A program made the position numbers and the translations under genes. DNA of 64,000 bases from assembly GCF_026342405.1 (NCBI RefSeq), contig NZ_JAPEMU010000001.1, positions 4,650,001-4,714,000 on the forward strand, written 5' to 3'. Under the pieces are notes generated by a model that was not told the DNA's origin, made no database searches, and was given only the letters and a program-made list of their open reading frames with translations. Below, piece by piece: positions 23,156 through 32,417 of the stretch; the stretch's first letter is position 1; each line of letters starts with the position of its first letter. This stretch comes from Kitasatospora sp. NBC_00240 (GTDB lineage Bacteria > Actinomycetota > Actinomycetes > Streptomycetales > Streptomycetaceae).

Positions 23156-26038
23156 TCAGCCGGTGTACACGCCGCCGGTGTGCACGCCCCCCGCGGGCGT
23201 GACCCCGGCGTACGGGACGCCCACCAGCCAGACGCCCGGACGGACCTCCAGGGCCTCCAGCCGGCGGCCGGTGGCCCAGTCCACGACGTGTTCCTGTATC
23301 CGGTCGATGCTGCGGCTGCCGAACTGCGACCAGCGCTTGTCGCCGAGCCGCTGGGCCGCCTCGACGAAGTCGCCGAAGCGGTGCAGCGCCTCCTCGGTGC
23401 GGCCGCCGAGCAGGCTCACCAGGGCCAGGCCGCGCAGGACGTCGGCCTGGCCGCGGGCGTGCCCGGGACCGTCGGCCGCGAAGAGCTCGGCGGCCTGCGC
23501 GTACAGCTTGCCGGCGTGGCCGGCCTCGCCGCTGCTGAGTGCGACGTCGGCCAGTCCGACCAGGCAGCGGGCCTCGCCGGCCCGGTCGCCGGCGGCCGCG
23601 AACAGGGCCCGGGCGGACTCGTAGCGGTCGGCCGCCGGGCGGGTCCGGCGCTGCTGCCAGGCCAGGTCGCCGAGCGAGTGCAGCACCGCGGCCCGCTCGG
23701 CCGGGCGCTCGGCCAGCCGGGTGGCGTCCAGGGCCAGTTCGTGGGTGGCCGCCCAGTCGCCCCACACCGAGCCGGCCTCGAACCAGCCGGTGAGGACGCC
23801 GGCCAGCTCCCAGGTCAGCCGCCACAGCCCGGCGGTGTGCGCCTGGCGGACGGCGTCGACCAGCCCGGCCGCCTCGTCCTGGAACCAGCGGGCCGGGGTG
23901 TCCCCGACCACGGCGGCCGGGTCGGACCCGCCGGCCGCACCGGCCGCGGCCGCCCGCGCGGCGGCGGGTCGGGGCTCGGCGGATCGCGAGTCGGCAGAGC
24001 TGGTCCCGACCGAGCTGGTCCCGACCGAGCGGGACCCGAGCGAACGGGACCCGAGCGAACGGGACCCGGCGGAGCCGGGCTCACCGGAACGGGCCAGCCG
24101 CCCCGGGGCGAGCAGCGCGTCGGCGTACCGGGCGTACCCCAGGTAGGCGGTGCCGAGCCGCTCGGTGGCCGACTCCACCTCGCCCGGCAGCTCGTCCGCG
24201 AGGAGTTCCAGCGCCAGCTTCCTGAGCAGCCGGTGGTAGCTGTAGCGGTACGCCTGGCCCGAGGCGGCCCGCCGGACCCCGAGCAGCTGGGACTCCACCA
24301 GCCGCTCCACCAGTTGCTCGGCCTCGGCCGGCGGCAGGCCCAGCAGCGCTGCGGCGCTCCACAGCGGGAAGTCGGGGACGGGCGCCAGCGACAGCAGCCG
24401 GAAGGCACGCTGCTCGGCCGGGCCGACCTCGCGGTAGCCGGCCAGCAGGCTGGCCCGGACGTCGAGGTCGCCCGCCACGAAGCGGCTCAGGCCCGCGCTC
24501 TCGTCCGCCAGCCGGGCCGCCCAGGCGGCGGCCGTCCAGTGCGGCCGGGCGGCCAGACCGGTACCGGCCACCCGCACGGCGAGCGGCAGGTGGCCGCAGA
24601 GCCGGGCGATCTCCTGGGCGGCGGCCGGGTCGTCGGCCAACCGGGGCCCGACGATCGACGCCAGCAGCTTCTGCGCCTCGTTGGGGCGCAGCACGTCCAA
24701 AGTGAGGTGGCGGGCCCCGTCCAGGCCGGCCAGCGTGCGCCGGCTGGTGACCACGGTGAAGGTGTCCGGCAGGGCCGCCAGCAGCGGCCTGACCTGCTCC
24801 TCCGAGGAGGCGTCGTCCAGGATGACCAGCAGCCTGCGGCCCTGGACGGCGCGGTGCAGCCGCTCGGCCAGCTCCTCCCGGTCGCCGGCCGGGGCGGCGA
24901 CCGCCTCCTCCCCGCCGGCGGGCGGCGGCTGGTCGGCGGGGGCCCCCTCGCTGCCCGGGCCGATCCGGCGCAGCAGGCCGGCCATCGCCTGGCCGGCGTC
25001 CAGCGCCATGTCGCGGGGGCCGCGCAGGTGCAGCAGCACCTGACCGGCGGGGAACCGGTCGGCGTTGCGCCGGGCCAGCTCCACCGCCAGGGCGCTCTTG
25101 CCGACGCCGGCCCGGCCGCTGACCACCAGGACGGGCTGCGGCGCGGGGCCGGCCGCCTCGGGGAGCAGCTTGCCGGCGACCGTGAGGACGTCCTCGCGGC
25201 CGGTGAAGTCGGCGGTGGCGGGCGGCAGCCAGAGCGCCGGGGCCGGTTCCTGGCCGGCCTGGGCCACGGGCTCCTGCCAGGCCAGGGTCGGGTCGGAGCG
25301 CAGGATCCGGTCGTGCAGCTTGCGCAGGCCCGCGCCGGGCTCCACGCCGAGCTCCTCCACCAGTGAGCGCCGGGCCCGGCCGAAGGCGCGCAGCGCGTCG
25401 GACTGCCGGTCGGCCCGGAACAGCGCCACCATCAGGTGGGCGTGCAGGGTCTCCCGGTAGGGGTGCCGGCTGACCAGTTCCATCAGCTCGCCGGTGAGTT
25501 CGTGGTGCCGGCCGAGGCGCAGGTCGGCGGCGATCCGCTGCTCCAGCGTGACGGTGCGCAGCTCCTCCAGGCGGACGCCGGTGGTGGCGAGCACCGGGCC
25601 GTGCGGGACGCCGGACAGGGCCACGCCCGTCCACAGGTCCAGGCTCTCGCGGAGCAGGCCGGAGGCGGCGGCGAAGTTGCCGCGCTCGTACGCCTCCTTG
25701 CCGCTGCGGCGCAGGAACTCGAAGCGGCTGAGGTCCAGTTCGTCCTCGCCGACGTGCAGCCGGTAGCCCGGCGGCACGGTGTGCAGGCGCCGACCGGCGG
25801 CGAACGCGTCGTCGGGTCCGTCGGCGTCGGCCAGCGCCTTGCGGAGCTGGGAGACGTAGACCTGGAGGGTGGTGGCGGCGGTCCTGGGCGGGTCGATGTC
25901 CCAGAGCTCGTCGATCAGGCTCTCGGTGGACACCACCTCGTTCGCCCGGACCAGCAGCGCCGCGAGCAGCACCCGGACCTTGGCGGCGGTCGGGGTGCGG
26001 GGGGTCATGCTGACCGGCCCCAGGATCCGGAACCTCAT
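23156..26038 (-). CDS. AfsR-like SARP transcriptional regulator with NB-ARC and TPR domains
   Basis: A 960-residue pathway-regulator. Residues 1-95 are an OmpR-type winged helix (TPTAAKVRVLLAALLVRANE...TLQVYVSQLRKAL), 100-245 a bacterial transcriptional activation domain, then an NB-ARC ATPase with Walker A GRAGVGKSALA near 305-315 and Walker B LLVILDD, then TPR-like helices to the end. Such proteins activate antibiotic clusters by binding heptameric direct repeats upstream of -10 boxes. A Ser/Gly/Arg repeat linker (SRSLG...SRSVGTSS) interrupts the region before the TPRs. RBS GGGAGA precedes the ATG. It faces away from the AfsA-like gene only by strand order: both are on the minus strand, 157 bases apart. 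Confidence 0.92.
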   Translation of the reverse strand: MRFRILGPVSMTPRTPTAAKVRVLLAALLVRANEVVSTESLIDELWDIDPPRTAATTLQVYVSQLRKALADADGPDDAFAAGRRLHTVPPGYRLHVGEDELDLSRFEFLRRSGKEAYERGNFAAASGLLRESLDLWTGVALSGVPHGPVLATTGVRLEELRTVTLEQRIAADLRLGRHHELTGELMELVSRHPYRETLHAHLMVALFRADRQSDALRAFGRARRSLVEELGVEPGAGLRKLHDRILRSDPTLAWQEPVAQAGQEPAPALWLPPATADFTGREDVLTVAGKLLPEAAGPAPQPVLVVSGRAGVGKSALAVELARRNADRFPAGQVLLHLRGPRDMALDAGQAMAGLLRRIGPGSEGAPADQPPPAGGEEAVAAPAGDREELAERLHRAVQGRRLLVILDDASSEEQVRPLLAALPDTFTVVTSRRTLAGLDGARHLTLDVLRPNEAQKLLASIVGPRLADDPAAAQEIARLCGHLPLAVRVAGTGLAARPHWTAAAWAARLADESAGLSRFVAGDLDVRASLLAGYREVGPAEQRAFRLLSLAPVPDFPLWSAAALLGLPPAEAEQLVERLVESQLLGVRRAASGQAYRYSYHRLLRKLALELLADELPGEVESATERLGTAYLGYARYADALLAPGRLARSGEPGSAGSRSLGSRSLGSRSVGTSSVGTSSADSRSAEPRPAAARAAAAGAAGGSDPAAVVGDTPARWFQDEAAGLVDAVRQAHTAGLWRLTWELAGVLTGWFEAGSVWGDWAATHELALDATRLAERPAERAAVLHSLGDLAWQQRRTRPAADRYESARALFAAAGDRAGEARCLVGLADVALSSGEAGHAGKLYAQAAELFAADGPGHARGQADVLRGLALVSLLGGRTEEALHRFGDFVEAAQRLGDKRWSQFGSRSIDRIQEHVVDWATGRRLEALEVRPGVWLVGVPYAGVTPAGGVHTGGVYTG

Positions 26039-26195
26039 CTCGTTCTCCCGCGGGGCGTGACGGCCGGGGTGGCCGTGACTGTGGTGGCGGCCGTGACTGT
26101 GATCGCGGCCGGGCCGGCCGGCGGCGCCGGGGTGAACCGGTGCCGCCGGCCGGCGGCGTACGGGGTCGGGCGGGTGCGCAGCGGCGACCGGCTCA

Positions 26196-27350
26196 TCAGC
26201 AGTCCTGGAGGACGGTCGTCTCGACCGAGCCGACCTGGCGGGAACCCTGGAAGAGGACCAGCGTCACCGGCAGCGCGGGCCGGCCGTCGGCGGCCCGTCC
26301 CAGCGGCCCGGCCAGCGCCCGGCACCAGAGCGGCAGGTCGGGCTCGGCGAAGCCCTGGAAGCGCGCGCTCCAGCGGCTCAGCACGCAGCCGGCCACGGTG
26401 AAGCCGTGCAGCTCACCGGCCAGCAGGAAGGCCGTCTGCCGGGAGGCTTCGAGCAGCACCACGGCCGGCACGTGGTCGCCCGCCGCCTCGGCGAAGACCG
26501 GGTTGGCCGGGTCGGCGAGCACCTGGACCAGCAGTTCGCCCGCCCGGTTCTGGGCCGGCGTGCCGAGGACGAGGTTCAGCGGGTCGGTACGGCCCACCGC
26601 CCTGGGCTCCGGCCGCAGCGGCCAGGGCTCGGCGCCCTCGACCTCGACGGGTCTGGAGCGGCTGGCGGCACGGCCCCGCTCCCGGTGGTTCTGGTAGACC
26701 TTCGGCATCAGGAAGACCAGCCGGGCCCGGGCGGTGCCGCAGCGCACGCCCTCGAAGCTGAGCGCGCTCTCGCACTCCAGGCCGCGCGGCACGCCGTTGA
26801 CCACGTCGGCCGGGCGCAGCGTGATGTCCATGGTCAGGTGGGCCGGCCCGGCGGTGCGGCGCCAGGGCTCCAGCTCGGTGAGCTCGACCTCGGTGGAGGC
26901 GAACACCGCGGGCCGCTCCTGCGGCACCCGGAAGTACCGGTGGGCGACGAACAGCGCGGTGCGCCGCAACGCCTCGGCCGGCGAGTGCAGGTCGTGGAAC
27001 GCGTCGGCCCCGTCGTTGAACAGCGGGTGCCGTTCGGGCAGCACGGCGGAGACCGCGAACTCCTGGGTCACCGGCGCGGCGGTGCCGAGCACCACCCCCT
27101 CCGGGGTGTTCGGGCGGTGCACCAGGTGGTGGACGAAGCCGGGGGACGCCGGCGCGGCCGGGGTGAACCTCGGGGGCGCGGCCGCCGGGGCCGCCACGAC
27201 CATCGGGGCGAGCGCCGGTGCGCCGGTCACCAGGGCGGAGATCGAAGGGGCGATCGAGGCGGACATCGCCGCGGACGTGGGCCGGGGCCCCGCCTCCGAC
27301 CTGGGGCGTACGGCCTGGGCGAGGGTGAGACCGGGTACTTGCTCTGGCAC
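26196..27350 (-). CDS. AfsA/ScbA-type gamma-butyrolactone biosynthesis protein
   Basis: A 384-residue protein with two AfsA (A-factor hotdog-like) repeats: first from VHHLVHRPNTPEGVVLG with FNDGADAFHDLHSPAEALRR, second with PAQNRAGELLVQVLADPANP and the conserved DHVPAVVLLEASRQTAFLLAG. AfsA proteins condense a beta-ketoacyl-ACP with dihydroxyacetone phosphate to start autoregulator synthesis. The N-terminal 70 residues are low complexity. GTG start is supported by GGAG six bases upstream. No ArpA-type receptor gene is adjacent, and some AfsA homologues lack synthase activity and act in regulation, so the exact role is open. Confidence 0.88.
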   Translation of the reverse strand: MPEQVPGLTLAQAVRPRSEAGPRPTSAAMSASIAPSISALVTGAPALAPMVVAAPAAAPPRFTPAAPASPGFVHHLVHRPNTPEGVVLGTAAPVTQEFAVSAVLPERHPLFNDGADAFHDLHSPAEALRRTALFVAHRYFRVPQERPAVFASTEVELTELEPWRRTAGPAHLTMDITLRPADVVNGVPRGLECESALSFEGVRCGTARARLVFLMPKVYQNHRERGRAASRSRPVEVEGAEPWPLRPEPRAVGRTDPLNLVLGTPAQNRAGELLVQVLADPANPVFAEAAGDHVPAVVLLEASRQTAFLLAGELHGFTVAGCVLSRWSARFQGFAEPDLPLWCRALAGPLGRAADGRPALPVTLVLFQGSRQVGSVETTVLQDC

Positions 27351-27967
27351 GGAGAACTCCGCTCGTCGGCGTTCTGGGCAGTCTCTGGCAGCGATGCGGT
27401 CCTTCCCTGAGCCTGCGGCCGGGGCGTCCCCGCGCCGGTGGCCCGGCGGGCCCGGTCGACGGGTCCGTCCGGCCCTCGCGGAGAGGGTCGGACGGCGGGT
27501 CCGTGGTGACGGCTCCGGCGGCGGCTCCTCCTGGCGGGTGAGGTCGGCTGCCTGACGCCTCCCCCGTCCTGGCCCAGGCTAGGAACCCGGCCCGCGCCAC
27601 CGTTAGGACCGGCGGTACTCGGATCCGCGGAGCGGGCGGTACCGGCGGTACCCGCCCTCCGCACGGGCCGCCGGACGGCTCGCGCCCACGAGCGAGCGGT
27701 CGGCCGGATGTACGGGGGAGTGTGGTCCGGCCACCACCCCGGCGCCGCCCCGGACGGCCCGCGGGGAGTCCCGCCGGGCCGATGGTTGCCTTGCCAGCAC
27801 CGGGCGGCCCCGAGTGTGTGACGGCCGCACCTGTGCGCCGGCCCGGCTCCCGGCGATGGTGGACCGACCACCCTTCGGGCTCCCGCGGCCCGCCGGGTGG
27901 GCTCCACCCACCGGTGCGCGAACACCGCGGCGGAGCACCGCGAGCCGACCGGAGAACAGGGGATCCG
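27351..27967. other. 617-bp divergent intergenic region
   Basis: Lies between the AfsA-like gene (minus) and the IS701-like gene (plus). It holds no supportable gene. Notable sequence: two GGTACC palindromes separated by GGC inside GGCGGTACCGGCGGTACC at about 27637-27654, and other Gly/Cys-rich inverted repeats. I could not identify a consensus autoregulatory element (ARE) or firm promoter boxes. Confidence 0.5.
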
Positions 27968-29254
27968 ATGAGCACAGGTCTGGCACCCGGCAGCCTTCCG
28001 CTGCTCGACGGGGACCTCGACGAGACGGTGGGCACGCTGTGCGCCGCCGTGCTCGCCTCCATGCAGCGCAGCGACCAACGGACCAAGGGCGAGCGCTACG
28101 TCCGCGGCCTGCTGATGACCGAGGGCCGCAAGTCGATGCGCAACATCGCCCTGCACCTGGGCGCCGACGCGGCCGGGCAGAGCATGCACCACTTCATCAG
28201 CTGCTCGACCTGGGACTGGCGGCCCGTCCGGGCGGCCCTCGCCCGGCATCTGGAGACGGTGCTCGGACCACAGGCCTGGGTGCTGCGCCCGATGACCGTG
28301 CCCAAGGCCGGCGAGCACACCGTGGGGGTCGAGCGCCGGCTCGACCCGGACTCCGGCCGGGTCGTCAACAGCCAGCGGGCGTACGGCCTCTGGGCGGTCT
28401 CGGCGCGCGGGAGCAGCCCGGTGAACTGGGGTCTGCACCTGCCGGCCGGGTGGCTGGCCGACCGGGCCAGGCGCAGCCGGGCGAAGATTCCCGAGCGCTG
28501 GGGGGAGAGCAGCCCCGGCGAGTGCGCCGGCCGGGCCGTGGTGGAGGCCGCCCGGGGCTGGGGGCTGCCCAGGCGCCCGGTGGTGCTGGCCTTGGAGGGC
28601 CCGGAGTCGGCGGCGGCCGTCGCCGCCTGCCAGGCCGCCGGGATCCCCTTCCTGGCCCGGATCGACGAGTCCCTGCTGCTGCCGGCCGGCCCGTCCGGCG
28701 GCGTGGGCCGGCGCGAGGCCCGCGCCCAGCAGCTGCTCAGCACGGCCTCGGCCGGTACCGCGCGGGTCCCCGTCCAGTGGTGGGACCCGGTCCGGGACCG
28801 GCCCCGGAGCAGCCTGGCGGTGACGGTACGGCTGGACGAGCGGGCCGAGCGGGCGGGCCAGCGTCCCGGCGGGGCGCCCGCGGGCCGGCCGGGCGCCGCC
28901 GGGGCGGCCCGGCCACTGCCGGCCCGGCCGGGCGGTACGGACCCGGGTGCGGCCGTCCGGGCCGGCGGACGGGGCGCGCTGACGCTGCTGGGCGAGTGGA
29001 GCGACGGCCTGCCCTGGCCGGCGGAGTACTGGCTGACCGATCTGAACGGCCCGCCCGCCGCGCTGCTGCGGCTGGCGAAGCTGGCCCGCCGGGTCGAGCG
29101 GGACTTCGAGGACGTCGGGGAGCCGGTCGGGCTGCGGGAGTTCGAGGGGCGGTCCTTCGAGGGGTGGCACCGGCACGCCACGCTGGCCTCGGTCGCGCAC
29201 GCGGTCAGGATCCTGACGGCCGGCGGCGCGCCCGCGCTGGTGCGGGCGTCCTGA
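27968..29254 (+). CDS. IS701-like transposase-derived protein, catalytically degenerate
   Basis: A 428-residue protein with the IS701/DDE-superfamily layout: SDQRTKGERYVRGLLMTEGRKSMRNIA, then QSMHHFISCSTWDWRPVRAAL, PKAGEHTVGVERR, and the C-terminal REFEGRSFEGWHRHATL. In active IS701 transposases the segment before PKxGxHSVGV reads VxDDTxF with the first catalytic Asp; here it is VLRPMT (residues 105-110). The second Asp region (VVLADAGYG) reads VVLALEGPE. Only the third acid, in EFEGR, seems kept. There are no inverted repeats around it. It is a single intact gene in an antibiotic-type cluster, so most likely a domesticated, non-transposing protein. Confidence 0.85.
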   Translation: MSTGLAPGSLPLLDGDLDETVGTLCAAVLASMQRSDQRTKGERYVRGLLMTEGRKSMRNIALHLGADAAGQSMHHFISCSTWDWRPVRAALARHLETVLGPQAWVLRPMTVPKAGEHTVGVERRLDPDSGRVVNSQRAYGLWAVSARGSSPVNWGLHLPAGWLADRARRSRAKIPERWGESSPGECAGRAVVEAARGWGLPRRPVVLALEGPESAAAVAACQAAGIPFLARIDESLLLPAGPSGGVGRREARAQQLLSTASAGTARVPVQWWDPVRDRPRSSLAVTVRLDERAERAGQRPGGAPAGRPGAAGAARPLPARPGGTDPGAAVRAGGRGALTLLGEWSDGLPWPAEYWLTDLNGPPAALLRLAKLARRVERDFEDVGEPVGLREFEGRSFEGWHRHATLASVAHAVRILTAGGAPALVRAS

Positions 29255-29389
29255 GCGGGCGGCACGAGCGGAGGCAGCTCGAACAGCGGCGGCCCGAGCG
29301 GGGACAGCCGGCGCCGCGAGCAGGAACGGTCGGCCCGGGCGGGCGGACGGGAGGGGAGCCGTGGTGCTGCGAGCGGGGTCGGCCCCGGG
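29255..29389. other. Convergent intergenic spacer
   Basis: A GC-rich spacer between the IS701-like gene and the convergent PucR-type regulator. No hairpin strong enough to call a terminator was found. Confidence 0.4.
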
Positions 29390-31303
29390 TCAGTCGGCCG
29401 ACGGCTGGAGCGCGTCCCGGGTGCGCTGCAGCCGCAGGGCGAGCTGGATCTCCAGGGCCTGGGCGGGCTTCTGCCAGTCCGGGCCGAGCAGTTCGGTGAT
29501 CCGCTCCAGCCGGCGCGACACCGTGTTGGGGTGCACGTGAAGGGCCTCGGCCGCGTAGGTGGGGCTGGAGCCCGCCGCGAAGTAGGCCTCCAGGGTGCGG
29601 ACCAGGGTGCTGAGCCGGCGGGTGTCGTAGTCGAGCACCGGGCCGATGGTGTTGTCGATGAAGTTGGTGGCGCTGTGACTGTCGCCCAACAGCACCCCGA
29701 TGAAGCCGAGTTCGCTGAGCGAGGCGCTGCCGCCGTCGCTCCCGAGCGCGGACAGCGCGCTGAGGCAGCGCTGCGCCTCGTGGTAGATCGGCGCGATCTC
29801 CTCGATCCCGGACACCGGGCCGGCCGCGCCCGCGGTGACCTGGTGGCCGAGGATCGGCGACAGTTCGCCGGAGACGGCGCGGGCCGCCGCGCTGGCGTCC
29901 ACCCCGGGCAGCAGCAGCGCGATGCAGCCGCTGCGGATGCTCTTCAGTCCGCTCATCCGCAGCGCGTAGGACGAGGCCCAGACCACCGCGCGACCCGAGG
30001 GGCCGCCCTCCAGCCGGGCCACCACCACCACGTGCGGGCTGCTCAGGTCCAGCCCCAGCCGCCTTGCCCGCTCCCGCAGTTGGGCGACCGGGCGCTGGGG
30101 TTCGGCGAGCAGGTCGTCGAAGAACTCGTCGCGCATCAGGCTCTCGGTGGCGGCCGTGGTCCGGTGCATCAGCACCAGCAGGGCCACCGACTTGGCGGTG
30201 AGGGCGAGCAGCCGCACCCCGCTCTCGCCGAGCGGGCGTTCCGGGCGGGCCAGCAGGTGGCCGAAGTCCTGGTTGTGGGCGGTCACGGCGGCGACCCAGG
30301 TGCCGTCCGGCAGGCAGACCGGCTCCCGGGAGGCGTACGAGTCGAGGGCCGCCCCGACGACGGCGCTCTCGTCCACCCCCGGGATCTCCCCGTTGAAGGC
30401 GAGGATCCGGCCGCCGCCGTCGCGGACGGCCACCGGGCCGCCGAGCGCCTCGGCGGCCATCGCGGTGAGCGCCTGCAGGTCGCCGCCGTCGAGCAGCAGG
30501 TCGACCATCCGGGAGTGGCTGTCGTGGGCCCGGCGCAGCGCGCCGAGTTCGCCCTTCGCCCGGGAGGAGTACTGCTCCAGGCTGATGATCTCGGCCAGCG
30601 CCTGGCCGGTGAGCTGGGTGCGTTCGATGGCGACCGCGGCGAGGTCGGCCAGCGAGGTCATCAGGGCGACCTCGGCCGGCGTGAAGTGCCGGATGCCGCG
30701 GTCCGCGGCGTAGAGGACGCCGAAGGCGGAGTCCCCGTACCGCAGCGGGACGGCCAGGATGGCGCGCAGGCCCTCGGCCCGGACCACCTCGTCGATCGGC
30801 CCGACGTGCCGGATGCGGTCGTCGGCGAGATAGTCGGGGGTCCAGAAGGGCGCGCCGCCGGATCTGACGTCGCCGCCGAGGCCGGCCGCCCCGGGCACCC
30901 GGAATCCCACCGTGAGCGCGGTCGCATGACCGTCGGCGGCACGGATGTAGGAGTCCTCGGAATCCGAATCATGGAAACTGATGTACGCCATGTCGAGATT
31001 GAGCAGAAGGCGGGCTCTTCGCGAGATTACCTTCAGAAGGGCGTCCAGCTCGAACGGCGAGGAGAGATCCCGGGCGGTATCGACAAGCGCCGAAAGCTCG
31101 GCCTCGCGCTGGCCCTGTCTACCGAGAAGTGCGTGAATTCTCAGCGTCAGGTACTTGACCTGGGTCAGCTTTTCGACCGAGTCGGGGGACAGTCCTTCGC
31201 GCCTTGCCTCATGCAGCAGATCGTCAAAGGCGCTGGGTGGTGACTCCGCGGCAAGGAGCTGAAGAGCCGCGAGCGCGCCCGCCTCGACAGAGTCGATACG
31301 CAA
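29390..31303 (-). CDS. GAF-domain PucR-family transcriptional regulator
   Basis: About 637 residues. After 70 residues of helix, a coiled segment (GQREAELSALVDTARDLSS) leads into a GAF domain (about 90-250: DMAYISFHD, LAVPLRYGDSAFGVLYAADRG), then a CdaR/GGDEF-like middle region, and a C-terminal PucR HTH with YAAEALHVHPNTVSRRLERI. It senses a small molecule and binds DNA through the C-terminal HTH. Start unclear: the frame continues to a TTG at 31402, but that extension uses rare codons (CTA, AGA, TCT) and looks noncoding; the TTG at 31303 is taken with low certainty. The first 100 codons are unusually A/T-tolerant. Confidence 0.85.
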   Translation of the reverse strand: MRIDSVEAGALAALQLLAAESPPSAFDDLLHEARREGLSPDSVEKLTQVKYLTLRIHALLGRQGQREAELSALVDTARDLSSPFELDALLKVISRRARLLLNLDMAYISFHDSDSEDSYIRAADGHATALTVGFRVPGAAGLGGDVRSGGAPFWTPDYLADDRIRHVGPIDEVVRAEGLRAILAVPLRYGDSAFGVLYAADRGIRHFTPAEVALMTSLADLAAVAIERTQLTGQALAEIISLEQYSSRAKGELGALRRAHDSHSRMVDLLLDGGDLQALTAMAAEALGGPVAVRDGGGRILAFNGEIPGVDESAVVGAALDSYASREPVCLPDGTWVAAVTAHNQDFGHLLARPERPLGESGVRLLALTAKSVALLVLMHRTTAATESLMRDEFFDDLLAEPQRPVAQLRERARRLGLDLSSPHVVVVARLEGGPSGRAVVWASSYALRMSGLKSIRSGCIALLLPGVDASAAARAVSGELSPILGHQVTAGAAGPVSGIEEIAPIYHEAQRCLSALSALGSDGGSASLSELGFIGVLLGDSHSATNFIDNTIGPVLDYDTRRLSTLVRTLEAYFAAGSSPTYAAEALHVHPNTVSRRLERITELLGPDWQKPAQALEIQLALRLQRTRDALQPSAD

Positions 31304-31339
31304 GTCCCCCCGGACCCTTCTCTGAGATCTTGGTACCGC

Positions 31340-31355
31340 CGTCCGTAGAGTCGGA
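31340..31355. promoter_or_regulatory. Inverted repeat in the PucR/methyltransferase intergenic region
   Basis: GTCCG-TAGAGT-CGGAC, 5-bp arms around a 6-bp spacer, just upstream of the PucR-type regulator's probable start. Could be an autoregulatory operator. Short, so may be chance. Confidence 0.3.
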
Positions 31356-31538
31356 CTGTATGGGTCTCGCCACTCCGCGTCAAGCACCGGAACGCCCGCC
31401 AATTCCCCTGCGGGTCCGGCCGTATGACGTTTGCGCCAGCATTCGGCAACGCCCGGGCAACGGGAACCCGACGGCCGGCAATGCCTTCCACAATCCGGAA
31501 TGGAAACGGACCGGCGATGTCCGGGCCGTTACGGGAGC

Positions 31539-31546
31539 GTTTAGCG
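31539..31546 (+). promoter_or_regulatory. CTTTAG-type motif copy, upstream of the methyltransferase
   Basis: GTTTAGCG, one of six similar sites in intergenic regions of the cluster, 163 bases before the methyltransferase ATG. Confidence 0.35.
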
Positions 31547-31709
31547 CCGAGGTGGGCGACCCGCTCTGATGACAGGGTGTGATCCGGTCACCACCCGATT
31601 GAGGGGTTGTGTGACGGCATCACCTTCTCCCACCCGTGCCGGGTTGTGAACACTTGGCGCTCACCGAGGGAGGCCGGCCAGGCCGATCATCGAGACCGGG
31701 GGAGTCCAC

Positions 31710-32417
31710 ATGCCCGAGATCCAGAGCTACCTGAGATCCCTTCGCCGCAGCCACGAGGCCCGGACCCGGGCGGACCGGCCGTCCAGGTTCACCCTGCGCG
31801 GCCGTGAGTGGGACCTGCTCGACGACGTTTTCGCACCGATCTACTCGCCCAGCACCGGCGTGGCCCTGGACTTCCTGGGCTGGTCGGAGCCGGTCGAGGT
31901 ACCGCGCTCCGGGTCGTTCCTGGAGGTCGGCTGCGGCACCGGGGTGATCGCGGTGACCGCCGCCCTCGCCGGCTGCGACCGGGTGGTCGCCACCGACATC
32001 AACCCGCAGGCCGCGGCGAACGCCCGGCTCAACGCCAGCCGGCACGGGGTGGCGGAGCGGTTCCGCGCCGTCCAGGGCGACCTGTTCGACGCCGTTCCCG
32101 CCGAAGAGCGCTTCGACCTGGTCTTCTGGAGCTCCAACTACGTCCTGGCGCCCAGCGGTTACCAGTACCGCAGCATGCACGAGCGGGCCTACGTCGACAC
32201 CGGCTACGCCGCGCACCGCAGGTTCCTCGACCAGGTCACCGGTTGGCTGACCCCCGGCGGCGCCGCGCTGCTGCACTTCAGCTCGCGCGGGGACCTCGCG
32301 GAGCTGGGCCGGGCCGCCGAGGAGACCGGCCGCGACCTGCGGGAACTGCGCCGGGTCGTGGTCCAGGAGGGCCAGGACGCGGTCGACCACATGCTGCTGC
32401 AGGTCATCGCCGCCTGA
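31710..32417 (+). CDS. SAM-dependent methyltransferase (HemK/PrmC-like fold)
   Basis: A 235-residue class I methyltransferase. SFLEVGCGTGVIAVTAALAG is motif I, VVATDINPQAAANARLNASR is motif II, and QGDLFDAVPAEERFDLVFWS leads to SSNY where HemK/PrmC enzymes have NPPY. The layout is that of the HemK group but the substrate-amide motif is changed, so an N5-glutamine target is unlikely; a small-molecule substrate is more plausible in this setting. RBS GGGGGAG precedes the ATG. 140 bases upstream of the aminodeoxychorismate synthase gene, same strand. Confidence 0.8.
   Translation: MPEIQSYLRSLRRSHEARTRADRPSRFTLRGREWDLLDDVFAPIYSPSTGVALDFLGWSEPVEVPRSGSFLEVGCGTGVIAVTAALAGCDRVVATDINPQAAANARLNASRHGVAERFRAVQGDLFDAVPAEERFDLVFWSSNYVLAPSGYQYRSMHERAYVDTGYAAHRRFLDQVTGWLTPGGAALLHFSSRGDLAELGRAAEETGRDLRELRRVVVQEGQDAVDHMLLQVIAA

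Noticed and set aside
27351..27967. Butyrolactone autoregulatory element (ARE).
   Set aside because: No ACATAC/GTATGT-like palindrome was found; only GC-rich GGTACC repeats.
27968..29254. Active insertion sequence.
   Set aside because: Catalytic aspartates are lost and no terminal inverted repeats or target duplication are visible.
31304..31402. N-terminal extension of the PucR-type regulator to a TTG at 31402.
   Set aside because: The extra codons include rare CTA, AGA and TCT, and overlap an inverted repeat that looks regulatory.
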